This document shows, in pieces, positions 7,542 to 14,823 of a DNA stretch of 64,000 nt. Source of the stretch: Cupriavidus neocaledonicus (GTDB taxonomy: Bacteria; Pseudomonadota; Gammaproteobacteria; Burkholderiales; Burkholderiaceae); the NCBI RefSeq assembly GCF_000372525.1, contig NZ_AQUR01000107.1, positions 248,001-312,000 on the forward strand. Direction: 5' to 3'. Numbering within the stretch: the stretch's first letter is position 1; every line of letters starts with the position of its first letter. The notes under the pieces were generated by a model. It was not told the DNA's origin. It ran no database searches and worked only from the letters and a program-made list of their open reading frames with translations. The position numbers and the translations under genes were made by a program.

Positions 7542-8525
7542 TTAGCACTTGTCCGGCTTAAGGTCGTCGGGCAGGCCGGTTAGCAATTTGACGTGGTGCA
7601 GGTGGCTCATGATCGCCTGCCGGGTCAGAGGCTTACCCTCGGGGCCGACCATGTCAACCCCGCCAACGAGTTCCGCGTAACGGGCCGTGCGGGTCCCGCT
7701 GCGCCCGGCCAGTATGTGGAGCCGTAGAAGGTTAAAACGCCGCCGCGCGACATCTTCTGGGGTGCATGCGCCTGACTTGTCCGGTGCTGCGTGGGCTGCC
7801 TTTAGAATGACCTCTTTCGCCGCCTGTCCCTTCTGCCGTAATGCCTTGCGCTCCTCCTCGGGAGATCCTGAGAGGATATAACCAAGCTCGCGCGTCTCGT
7901 CGTGGGAGAGGGCGAAATTCCAGGCCCACTTGCGGGGCTGTAGTCTGTGTGCTTTGCTCCAGAGGTCGCCAACCCTCGCATGCCATGCCAACCAGTTGCG
8001 AACTAGCCGGGCATGGGGCGTCATGGTCTCCGGCTTGCACGCTTCCAACGGTGGGCGCTCGTAGGGGCTGTCACTCTCCGCCTGTCTCAATCCCATGGTT
8101 GCCCCGCTGACGGTGAGTGGCGCAGGTAGCTTGATCGGGCTGATACCTTTGTAGAGGATCGGCCGGTCGCGGTTTGGGTGATGGCTGGCGATCCATAACA
8201 GGTCCGCCAGCCAAGACACATAGCGCATGTTATTGGCGAATGTGCCTAGCTCTTTGGACCTGTCTAGAAGCTCATCAGTGAGATCAGGGCGCAGGCATGG
8301 GGGGACGCCGCGCCGGGTCAGATTCACATGGAGTGCCCATGCGCTAACAATTGCGTCCGCGCCAAGCCCGGGGCTGTCCATGGCAGTCCGCAGGAGCATC
8401 AACAGGTCCTTGGTGGTGCGTGCCTCTATGCCCGAGACGATTGGCGGTTCTCCCTCATCGGCATATCGAAGCGCAGCGGCCATTAGCGGCCCATGCGCAT
8501 GCACAGGGCGGAGGCTCCTGCTCAC
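7542..8525 (-). CDS. unrecognised 327-aa protein, last gene of the five-gene element operon
   Basis: I do not recognise this protein. It is soluble, without signal peptide or membrane segments, rich in Arg/Leu/Trp, with a helical middle (RYVSWLADLLWIASHH) and a basic RLQPRKWAWNFALSHDE. The C-terminus (GKPLTRQAIMSHLHHVKLLTG) looks like a possible winged-helix or helix-turn-helix end. It probably starts with a GTG at 8525, one base after the stop of the preceding gene, so translation is likely coupled. A DNA-binding or replication-type role is conceivable but unsupported by any clear motif. Confidence 0.55.
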   Translation of the reverse strand: MSRSLRPVHAHGPLMAAALRYADEGEPPIVSGIEARTTKDLLMLLRTAMDSPGLGADAIVSAWALHVNLTRRGVPPCLRPDLTDELLDRSKELGTFANNMRYVSWLADLLWIASHHPNRDRPILYKGISPIKLPAPLTVSGATMGLRQAESDSPYERPPLEACKPETMTPHARLVRNWLAWHARVGDLWSKAHRLQPRKWAWNFALSHDETRELGYILSGSPEEERKALRQKGQAAKEVILKAAHAAPDKSGACTPEDVARRRFNLLRLHILAGRSGTRTARYAELVGGVDMVGPEGKPLTRQAIMSHLHHVKLLTGLPDDLKPDKC

Positions 8526-8526
8526 A

Positions 8527-8805
8527 TCACAACCCGGTCAGGATGTAGCTGTCGCCGTCGCCGTAGCAGGTGCTGATAGCGACAGCCTGCTGACCTTGAC
8601 CGCCATGTAACCTAATGCGGTGGACGACAGCAAACCCCGCATCCATAGTGCTCTCGATGGTGGAGGATTCGAGGATGTCCGCTAGTTGCGCCACGCTCAC
8701 GGCTTGCATGTGCCGCATGTGCTCTTGAAATGCCTGCGCCGGTGCGGTTTGTGTTGCGAGGAACTGCCTGAAATCGAAAGTCTGCATACCTGGGAGGCGG
8801 GCCAT
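8527..8805 (-). CDS. small unknown protein downstream of tail assembly protein I
   Basis: A protein of about 92 aa (98 if it starts at a TTG at 8823 that abuts the previous stop; 86 from an ATG at 8787). It has no recognised domain. The N-terminal half is helical and Gln/Ala-rich (FRQFLATQTAPAQAFQEHM), the C-terminal half looks beta-rich. None of the possible starts has a good ribosome site, which suggests translational coupling to the upstream gene. It sits in frame between two other operon genes with gaps of at most a few bases, which is the main argument that it is real. Confidence 0.5.
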   Translation of the reverse strand: MARLPGMQTFDFRQFLATQTAPAQAFQEHMRHMQAVSVAQLADILESSTIESTMDAGFAVVHRIRLHGGQGQQAVAISTCYGDGDSYILTGL

Positions 8806-8823
8806 GCCCGTAGTTTCAATCAA

Positions 8824-9480
8824 TTAAACGCCTATGGAACCAGTGGAGGGTTGCTCAGGCGTGGTATTCCAGTCGACGGGGATCTCGTCCGTGGAGATGC
8901 CCGCGTGCACAACCTGCGAGCCAACGATCATTCGCCCGTAGCAGATGGGAACCGGGTTGCCGGGTTGGGTCGTGTTGACCGGGCCGTTGAATGCGTAGGA
9001 GGGGCGGTTGTCCGGGCGTTCCAGCGAGGTCATAGAGGGAGACTTAGTCAGCATCTGCGCCACGCCACCGAAGACTAGGCCAAGGCCCAACGACATGGTG
9101 ACGGCGCTGGCCTTAACGCCAGCAATGGCGAGTGTGCCCGGGACATAAAACGAGGCGGCAATGAGCGCAGCGCCCAGCAGGATCTGCAGGCCGCCCTTGC
9201 CCCGGCCGGCGATCACCGGAACGATCTTGATCGTGCCGCGCGCCGTGGGAGTGGCGAGATCATTGGCGCCCAGGTTCGCCTCGTCTACGAAGACGTGGTA
9301 GCCGGGCTTGCTGTGCACGACCATATGCTCTTCAAAGGCGGGATAGTTGGCCTTGAGCGCAGCAATGGCCTCTGCCGGACTCTGCACGTTGAACCGGTGC
9401 GAGCGCCCGAACTTCTTGCGGAGCGCTCCGTAGAGTCGGACTTCGCGCAGCGCCGTGGATTGTGCTGTGATTGCGCTCAT
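8824..9480 (-). CDS. phage lambda-type tail assembly protein I
   Basis: A 218-aa protein close in length to lambda gpI (about 223 aa). The N-terminal domain REVRLYGALRKKFGRSHRFNVQSP with AEAIAALKANYPAFE, the middle hydrophobic GGLQILLGAALIAASF, and the C-terminal PVPICYGRMIVGSQVVHAGI are typical of the family, which acts with gpK and gpJ at the tail tip of siphophages. The start overlaps the stop of the upstream gene by 4 bp. No L, K, J, tape measure or major tail gene is present in the element, so this full-length, intact tail gene stands alone. Either it is a relic or it has been reused, for example to interfere with other phages' tails. Confidence 0.8.
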   Translation of the reverse strand: MSAITAQSTALREVRLYGALRKKFGRSHRFNVQSPAEAIAALKANYPAFEEHMVVHSKPGYHVFVDEANLGANDLATPTARGTIKIVPVIAGRGKGGLQILLGAALIAASFYVPGTLAIAGVKASAVTMSLGLGLVFGGVAQMLTKSPSMTSLERPDNRPSYAFNGPVNTTQPGNPVPICYGRMIVGSQVVHAGISTDEIPVDWNTTPEQPSTGSIGV

Positions 9481-9782
9481 TCGTCTTCCAACCCTTCCGC
9501 AATGATTCCGTGAGGCTCTTGGCGGTTCTCGATGAACAGTGCGGCACCGCCGCCATAGGCTCCGGCTCGGTGTCCAAAGTGGCAAACGCTGGTGCCGAGT
9601 TCGATGGATGCGGCGATGGTGGCGGCATCTAGCTCTTGGCGGAACTCTGCTTCGGCCACAGCGCGGAAGTTGTCGATGTTGGGGTCGATAGAGCCCGCGT
9701 TGTCGGCCGCGTCTAGCTTTGGCTGAAACTCCTCTTCGGCTACCGCGAGGAATTTGTCGATGTTGAGGCCGAAGTCGATCAT
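9477..9782 (-). CDS. unknown 101-aa protein with an internal tandem repeat
   Basis: No recognised family. Residues 7-26 (IDKFLAVAEEEFQPKLDAAD) and 37-56 (IDNFRAVAEAEFRQELDAAT) are a clear amphipathic, acidic helical repeat. The C-terminus is Gly/Ala-rich and then Glu-rich. The gene overlaps both neighbours by 4 bp (ATGA), so it is translated in series with them. A helical adaptor or oligomerisation role is possible; nothing more can be said. Confidence 0.55.
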   Translation of the reverse strand: MIDFGLNIDKFLAVAEEEFQPKLDAADNAGSIDPNIDNFRAVAEAEFRQELDAATIAASIELGTSVCHFGHRAGAYGGGAALFIENRQEPHGIIAEGLEDE

Positions 9783-10102
9783 TCGGCGTCCCCCTTGGCA
9801 TTGGACTTGTTGGGGCGGAGCTGCTCCTCCAGCGTCTTATAGGTCGGGTCGATACGCTTGATTGCGGTCACAAGGTCGTCCGGCCCGTAGTTTGAAATCA
9901 GGTGCGTGCCAAGCTCCCAATTCCGGCTCCCTGGTTCTTGCTTCTCCAGCCAAGTTCTGTATTCCCACAGCTCATGAAGGTGCGCGCCCAATAGCTTATT
10001 GATGATGACGCCCTCGGGCGTGTCGCAGGTCTTGGACAGCCATGCCAACAGGTTGCCTGTGGCGCCGTCGAGCGCAATCGTTAGTCGTCGGCGTTCAGCC
10101 AT
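9779..10102 (-). CDS. putative ribbon-helix-helix DNA-binding protein, first gene of the element operon
   Basis: A 107-aa protein whose first 45 residues fit a ribbon-helix-helix fold: basic strand RRRLTIALDG, then two helices (ATGNLLAWLSKTC and TPEGVIINKLLGAHLHELW). The rest is polar and charged. As first gene of the minus-strand operon, next to a divergent recombinase gene, it may autoregulate from the 173-bp gap upstream. AAGGGAA ribosome site 7 bp before the ATG. The domain call rests on pattern only. Confidence 0.55.
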   Translation of the reverse strand: MAERRRLTIALDGATGNLLAWLSKTCDTPEGVIINKLLGAHLHELWEYRTWLEKQEPGSRNWELGTHLISNYGPDDLVTAIKRIDPTYKTLEEQLRPNKSNAKGDAE

Positions 10103-10275
10103 GTGTTTTCCCTTGTCAGTGGGGCGTCACCCGATGCGACGCCTACGGGAGCATTATAGTGCCCTTTGTGCTGATTGATGAAAAATGATGATACATAGTG
10201 AAAAAAAGTGACAACTGATCGCCGGGATCTTATGATGACCTCAAATTAAACGTTCGTTCGGGAGCGAGGTCGCAT
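10103..10275. promoter_or_regulatory. divergent promoter region between the operon and the serine recombinase
   Basis: 173 bp, strongly AT-rich around 10160-10225, with repeated TGATGA/GATGATA-type words and a short CGTTCGTTCG repeat at 10250-10259. It must contain both promoters and is the natural operator site for the ribbon-helix-helix-like protein. No exact operator can be assigned by eye. Confidence 0.4.
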
Positions 10276-10938
10276 ATGGCAAACGGCAAATTCATCGCCT
10301 ACTACCGGGTCAGCACTGCGAAGCAAGGTCAGAGTGGTCTAGGGCTGGAAGCGCAAAGGGAAGGGGTGGCCCGCTATCTGAACGGCGGCCATTGGGAACT
10401 ACTGGGCGAGTTCGAGGAGCATGAATCTGGCAAGGGCGCTGATGCTCTCGCCAAGCGCCCCCAGCTTCGTGCGGCAATGGACGCCTGCCGCAAGCACGGC
10501 GCGACGCTGCTCATTGCCAAGCTTGATCGGCTCGCCCGGAATGTCCACTTCGTGTCAGGCTTGATCGAGGCCGGTTGCGACTTCGTGGCTGCTGACATGC
10601 CCGAGGCCAACAAGGTAATGATTCAGATGCATGCCGTGATGTCCGAGTGGGAGCGGGATCAGATTAGCAAGCGCACGAAGGATGCCCTGGCGGCAGCGAA
10701 GGCACGGGGCGTCAGGCTGGGCAGGCCCGAGAACTTGCGCGGCAATGTCGTGGCCCGGATGGACGCTGCAGATGCGTTCGCGGCGAACCTTGCCACCACC
10801 CTGCGCGGGTATCAGGCGGCAGGGATGTCGCAACGGCGCATGGTCGAGGAATTGAACCGACTCGGGGTGAAGACTCCCAAGGGCGGAGAATGGCATCTTG
10901 GTCAATTGCAGCGGGTGCTGGCACGCCTCTCCCTCTAA
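10276..10938 (+). CDS. serine recombinase (resolvase/invertase family)
   Basis: A 220-aa small serine recombinase. The catalytic serine is Ser13 in YYRVSTAKQ, the active-site arginines are Arg11, Arg85 and Arg88 (AKLDRLARN), and the catalytic core ends with ERDQISKRTKDALAAAKARG. The C-terminal helix-turn-helix (GYQAAGMSQRRMVEELNRLG) is the usual DNA-binding end. Length is normal for Tn3-type resolvases or DNA invertases. GAGGT ribosome site 5 bp before the ATG. It is the second recombinase of the element besides the tyrosine integrase; a decayed copy of its last ~40 codons lies 370 bp downstream. Confidence 0.92.
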   Translation: MANGKFIAYYRVSTAKQGQSGLGLEAQREGVARYLNGGHWELLGEFEEHESGKGADALAKRPQLRAAMDACRKHGATLLIAKLDRLARNVHFVSGLIEAGCDFVAADMPEANKVMIQMHAVMSEWERDQISKRTKDALAAAKARGVRLGRPENLRGNVVARMDAADAFAANLATTLRGYQAAGMSQRRMVEELNRLGVKTPKGGEWHLGQLQRVLARLSL

Positions 10939-11012
10939 AGTGGCATTTACAGCACCCTTCTAAGGGTGCCAGATTGCGGTTCTATTTCAATCATCAGACC
11001 CGGCGGTCACAT

Positions 11013-11297
11013 ATGAACTTTCGCCTCTTTGGACAGTTCCTTTGGTGGAGCGGTGTCGTTTGCAGTGTTATCGCAGGCGGATTCTGGTTATCCACACAGA
11101 CGAAGGATTTCCAAGATGAGCTTGCGTATGCGCGCGGAATGCGAGCAAAGGGCAGCTATTCCATCAGCTCCGCCGACGTTAAAGAGGCGAACCGCACCCA
11201 GAACGCATACATATTCGGTGGAGTCGGGGCGGCGCTGCTCTTCATCGGCGCGGGTCTCATGATTGCTGCGAGGCCCGTGAATGATGATCGCGCGTGA
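11013..11297 (+). CDS. small membrane protein with two transmembrane helices
   Basis: A 94-aa protein starting at the ATG at 11013. Residues 5-27 (FGQFLWWSGVVCSVIAGGFWL) and 68-85 (YIFGGVGAALLFIGAGLMI) are membrane segments separated by a polar stretch of about 40 residues. No known family. It sits between the intact serine recombinase and its decayed fragment, so it may have been carried in by the same duplication event. The CATATG context resembles that of the recombinase start. Confidence 0.6.
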   Translation: MNFRLFGQFLWWSGVVCSVIAGGFWLSTQTKDFQDELAYARGMRAKGSYSISSADVKEANRTQNAYIFGGVGAALLFIGAGLMIAARPVNDDRA

Positions 11298-11310
11298 TCG
11301 CGGCGTGCGG

Positions 11311-11445
11311 ACGTCAGGTGCAGGAGTGTCGCAACGCCAGACGGTCGAGGAACTGAACAGGCTCGGAGTGAAAACGCCCAAGGGTGGAGAATGTCACCTC
11401 GGGCAATTGCGGCGGGCGCTGGCACGCCTACCGGCCGAAGCGTAG
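11311..11445 (+). pseudogene. decayed duplicate of the serine recombinase C-terminus
   Basis: From 11326 the frame reads VSQRQTVEELNRLGVKTP then KGGECHLGQL and RRALARLPAEA to the TAG at 11443-11445. This matches the last 37 residues of the recombinase at 10276-10938 at about 80% identity, and similarity continues a little upstream in DNA. The catalytic domain is missing. It marks either a second, older recombinase gene or a partial duplication that trapped the membrane-protein gene between two copies. Confidence 0.85.
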
Positions 11446-11618
11446 GCCGCTTGATATAGACTGGTTCCAATAGAGCAATACGCTCCCTTCTCGAGGCACC
11501 TGAGAGGCGCCGCCCCAAAAGAGATGTTGTCCAATGCAAGTTGAAAGTGTATCTTCAACGACACCCCGGTGACCAAGACGTGTGATGCAGTGCCTGCGGA
11601 AGGCACCCCACCCGTCTG
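11446..11618. other. gap upstream of the 290-aa/PIN gene pair
   Basis: 173 bp without a gene; composition falls from host-like GC towards the AT-richer cargo that follows. It should carry the promoter of the two-gene unit. I see no clear palindrome of the type that binds toxin-antitoxin repressors. Confidence 0.35.
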
Positions 11619-12491
11619 ATGAAGGTTATCTTGTCGCCCCTCAGGAATTACTCAAATAATGAAATGAAACCCGACCAACTGTCGCCCCCGGAATCCATCA
11701 CTCTGCATATGGAAGGTATGCAGTCTGACGATGGTGATCTCCGCCTGGGTATGCTCATTGACAAGCTTATTGCCTTCCGGGCGACCTTGAGTGAGGCCGA
11801 CAAATATCTCTCTGGTATTGATAAACCGACTGTTGATCTACTCGTTTCTGACCTAACTCACAACAGTCCGGCAGCTATTACTATTCGGGCAACCCCCCAC
11901 GCCAACGTCCTTAACCCTCAAACAGGACTATTTAGCTATCTGGCCGATTTAATCAATGACATAAACGATGGTCGATACGAAGCAGCAAGCGCTAGCCATC
12001 TTTTTCTTGAGCGTTTAGGCGATCTATGCCTTGGCGTGGGCGATAAGCTGACGCAAATGTGGCTCTCTCGCGGAAAAGAGCGAGTAGCCACTGTCACACC
12101 ACAAACTCGGACTCAGTTGCAATCGCTCCTAAGCAGGACTTACTCTACCTACGGACATGTCAAAGGCAAAGTGGAGCGATATAACAGCCACGGCGACGTG
12201 AAGTATTTTTACGTCTACTCCCTTCTCGGAAGCCGCGTAAAGTGCGCGTTCCCGGATGATTTGCGGGAATTGGCTGCACAGGCTGTAGAGAAGAGCGTTG
12301 ACGTATCGGGGTTGCTCAAATACAGAGAAGGCGAATATTTTCCACACGAAGTCCAAGTGCAGGCGATAGAAATTCTTCCTGCGGATAACCAGCTATCGAC
12401 GCTAAGTAGCCTGTCCGGGGTCGCCCCGGATGCCACTGGTGAAAAAACGTCCATCGAATTCATAAGAGATCGCAGAAATGGCTGGCATTGA
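11619..12491 (+). CDS. unknown 290-aa protein paired with a PIN nuclease, possible C-terminal OB-like domain
   Basis: I do not recognise a named family. The N-terminal part (about 40-150) is helical with LTHNSPAAITIRATP; the C-terminal part, from GHVKGKVERY to HEVQVQAIEILP, alternates beta strands and a helix in the order expected of an OB-like nucleic-acid-binding barrel. There is no signal peptide or membrane segment. Codon use is AT-richer than the host. The stop overlaps the PIN gene by 14 bp, so the two are co-translated. Start uncertain: ATG 11619 or ATG 11664 (MKPDQLSPP), neither with a good ribosome site. A partner, inhibitor or guide for the PIN nuclease is the simplest reading. Confidence 0.6.
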   Translation: MKVILSPLRNYSNNEMKPDQLSPPESITLHMEGMQSDDGDLRLGMLIDKLIAFRATLSEADKYLSGIDKPTVDLLVSDLTHNSPAAITIRATPHANVLNPQTGLFSYLADLINDINDGRYEAASASHLFLERLGDLCLGVGDKLTQMWLSRGKERVATVTPQTRTQLQSLLSRTYSTYGHVKGKVERYNSHGDVKYFYVYSLLGSRVKCAFPDDLRELAAQAVEKSVDVSGLLKYREGEYFPHEVQVQAIEILPADNQLSTLSSLSGVAPDATGEKTSIEFIRDRRNGWH

Positions 12492-13029
12492 AATTGAATA
12501 TTGGGATACTTGCATCTTCCTCGCATTTATTAAGGGTGAAGAGCACCGGCCAGGCGAGCTGGACTATATCAAGAGTCATGCGAGCCAGTTTGATCTCGGT
12601 CTCTGCGGCATCGTGACGTCGGCAATCACGATCACCGAAGTTCTTGAGGCCAAGCTCACTGCGGATCAAATAAATCGATTTTATAATCTTCAGCGGAAGT
12701 CAAATTTCACGTTTATCGATGCCTCACCCCAGGTCTGTAAGGTTGCGTCAGAGATTCGAAGTTACTACTTTGCAAACCCAATGAGATCCGATGGGAAGAT
12801 AGTTTATCCGTCTACACCAGACGCAATTCATGTGGCTTCTGCTATTGCGGCAAAATCAGCATCAAAGCAAGGCGTTAGATTGATCACATTGGATGCCAAA
12901 GATAAGCCCAAGAAAGGGGAAATTGCATTGACAGCGATGAATGGACTGGTAGCCGACAAATATCCACTGACAATTTGTCGCCCTCCGGTAAAGGGACAGC
13001 AGGTGGAATTGACGCTTACAGCGCGTTAG
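12478..13029 (+). CDS. PIN-domain ribonuclease-like protein
   Basis: A 183-aa protein with the four acidic PIN residues in order: Asp10 in EYWDTCIFL, Glu54 in TITEVLEAK, Asp115 in STPDAIHVASA and Asp139 in LITLDAKD. These would hold metal for RNA cleavage, as in VapC toxins, but the protein is longer than a typical VapC (about 130 aa), with an extra C-terminal tail after residue 145. The ATG lies inside the end of the 290-aa gene. Low GC relative to the host points to transfer. No small VapB-like antitoxin is present, so the partner is probably the 290-aa protein. Confidence 0.8.
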   Translation: MAGIEIEYWDTCIFLAFIKGEEHRPGELDYIKSHASQFDLGLCGIVTSAITITEVLEAKLTADQINRFYNLQRKSNFTFIDASPQVCKVASEIRSYYFANPMRSDGKIVYPSTPDAIHVASAIAAKSASKQGVRLITLDAKDKPKKGEIALTAMNGLVADKYPLTICRPPVKGQQVELTLTAR

Positions 13030-13046
13030 GTGGGTCGTGCTAAATA

Positions 13047-13069
13047 GGGGTGGCTTGCAGCGCCACCCC
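13047..13069. terminator. hairpin between the PIN gene and the integrase
   Basis: Arms GGGGTGGC (13047-13054) and GCCACCCC (13062-13069) with a 7-base loop, lying between two convergent genes. No strong T-tract, so termination may be weak. Confidence 0.55.
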
Positions 13070-13099
13070 CAAGAAAATCAAAGCTACTATAGGTCTACT

Positions 13100-14521
13100 T
13101 TAGAGCTTGGCAAAGCCGCACCTCGATCGGTTCCGCGCCACGCACCAGCGCGTCATAAGTCGCCGCGGGTCGGTCTTGAGTTTGGTGTAAACCTGTCCGT
13201 TCACGCCGCCGTGGCTCTGGCCCTCAATCGTGGCTCTAATCTCTTCGGTGACCCCGGCCCGTGCAAGGCAGGTTGTCAAGGTGTGCCTCATGCTGTGAAA
13301 GTAGGTGGTGTCAGAGGTGGATATGGCGCCGCTCTTGCGCAATTCCGTCTTCCGTCTGCCGCCCCACCGCGAAATGTAGTGACTCCACTTGATCAGGCTG
13401 CTGCCATCCTTGGCTTCATCTGGGGAGACGATCTCAGCGTGCGGCGTGAATCGTGCGTCAAAGGGCCGCCGAGTGGGCGACTTTGCGCGCCCCTGCAAGA
13501 ACCTCACAAACCCAAGCTCAACCAGCACCGGATGCAGTGGCACTACACGCCAGCTTGCCATTCGTTTCATGGAGCGCCGGGTAATTCCGTCCGGGTCGGG
13601 GCGCCCATTGAGGTCGAGATACCAGATACCCGAGTCGTGCCGTTTCAGATCAGTCGCCGTGTCGATCTGCGCCAGCTCTTCCACCCGGCACCCCGTAAGG
13701 GCGCATCCGACCGTCACCCAGAATTCCTCTGGCGTCTTGTGCCTACTCGCGGCGACTGCCGCGAAAATTGCCGCCATGTCATCCAGCGAATGCTCGGAGC
13801 GGTCTTCGGAAGCTGGTGTCTGGCGCTTTGGCTTCAAGGTGGCCGCAGTCAGCTTAGCAACGTGCTCGCTGCGGCTGGCGTGCCAGTTCATGAACGTCCC
13901 GGCAATGGTGATGTCCGTCTGGCGCGTCTTAACCTCCCTCGACTCGTCCGCCGTGACAGCTGCGGCAAACTCAGCAAACTTGGTCTGGGTGATCTGCTCT
14001 AGAGGATGGTCATCCCCGAAGTGCTCCACGAACCGGCGTATGACGGGCTTGTAGCGTTTGAGTGTGGTGGGCTTCAGCTCGTGCTGCGTGAAATACTGCG
14101 CGGCGGCGTCTGCAAGCCGCGTAGCGGGCTTTGGTGCTGCTAGTGCAGGGTGGCCGAGGGTTGGGGCGGGCAGGCTCCCAAGCGCTGTCTGAATGGCAGT
14201 ATTAACCGCCTCCTGCTCGTGCGGCTCTGCCTGGACGTTTAGCTTGCGTGGGCGCTGGAACTCGTCGAAGTCAATGGACATTGTCCAGTCGATCGTAAGT
14301 CCTTCGTCCGGCTTGGCTTTCGTCATCTCGCGTGCTGTTGCAAACAGTCGATCAGTCTCGACTGCCAGCGCCCGCGCCAGAACTCTGGCCTCACGTCTGC
14401 TTGTGGTCCCCAAGCTCTTGTAGAGCTGAGTGTGCCCGAGCACCCGGATGAGGTCGGCGGGCACTCGCCGTCTAAACAGGTAAGTGGTGTCGTGCCTAGA
14501 CCGCTGTAGGTAGTTTGACAT
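13100..14521 (-). CDS. tyrosine-recombinase integrase of the tRNA-Met element
   Basis: A 473-aa phage-type integrase. It has an N-terminal Arg-rich arm-binding part (YLFRRRVPADLIRVLG), a SAM-like core-binding domain and a C-terminal catalytic domain. Catalytic residues visible: Arg279 (LTGCRVEEL), His409 and Arg412 (YFHSMRHTL), His437 (EGQSHGG) and the nucleophile Tyr445 (GQVYTK). The gene starts about 90 bp from the tRNA, the usual place for an element's own integrase. The ATG at 14521 is chosen; a GTG at 14536 would add five residues. It should act at the 17-bp core shared by attL and attR. No excisionase gene is recognisable, although the ribbon-helix-helix-like protein is a candidate. Confidence 0.92.
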   Translation of the reverse strand: MSNYLQRSRHDTTYLFRRRVPADLIRVLGHTQLYKSLGTTSRREARVLARALAVETDRLFATAREMTKAKPDEGLTIDWTMSIDFDEFQRPRKLNVQAEPHEQEAVNTAIQTALGSLPAPTLGHPALAAPKPATRLADAAAQYFTQHELKPTTLKRYKPVIRRFVEHFGDDHPLEQITQTKFAEFAAAVTADESREVKTRQTDITIAGTFMNWHASRSEHVAKLTAATLKPKRQTPASEDRSEHSLDDMAAIFAAVAASRHKTPEEFWVTVGCALTGCRVEELAQIDTATDLKRHDSGIWYLDLNGRPDPDGITRRSMKRMASWRVVPLHPVLVELGFVRFLQGRAKSPTRRPFDARFTPHAEIVSPDEAKDGSSLIKWSHYISRWGGRRKTELRKSGAISTSDTTYFHSMRHTLTTCLARAGVTEEIRATIEGQSHGGVNGQVYTKLKTDPRRLMTRWCVARNRSRCGFAKL

Positions 14522-14569
14522 GGGTCTGTGCTGCACCCCTGTGCTACACCTCGCGCGGCAATCCTAAGC

Positions 14570-14606
14570 AAAAAGCCGCGAACCCTTTCGGGAACGCGGC
14601 TCTCGC
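14570..14606 (-). terminator. tRNA-Met terminator supplied by the element
   Basis: A stem of AAAGCCGCG and its complement CGCGGCT around CCCTTTCGGG, in the position of a terminator for the tRNA on the minus strand. It closely copies the hairpin at 6540-6574, with changes in the loop and T-tract, so the element carries a mimic of the host terminator together with the tRNA end. Confidence 0.75.
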
Positions 14607-14613
14607 TTGAAAC

Positions 14614-14690
<77 letters not shown>

Positions 14691-14770
14691 AACGAAGACT
14701 GAGATTATACCTGGGCTTTCTCGGCTGTCAACACCTTCTGGTGAAGATTTTGCGCGACGCTCCCTTGCAT

Positions 14771-14803
14771 AAAAAAACGGCAGGCCCGCGGGCCTGCCGT
14801 TCT
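14771..14803 (-). terminator. rho-independent terminator of the MHS transporter gene
   Basis: Perfect 12-bp arms AACGGCAGGCCC / GGGCCTGCCGTT with a run of seven A on the low-coordinate side, which becomes the U-tract for the minus-strand transcript ending here. It lies 20 bp beyond the stop of the gene. Confidence 0.9.
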
Positions 14804-14823
14804 TCCTGGTGCCGTACGACCGC

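Noticed and set aside
7346..7561. 71-aa open frame on the plus strand
   Set aside because: It is spanned by the inverted repeats and lacks a ribosome site; better explained as structured non-coding DNA.
11311..11445. Independent small gene starting at the GTG at 11326
   Set aside because: It matches the C-terminus of the nearby serine recombinase and lacks its own ribosome site, so it is a remnant.
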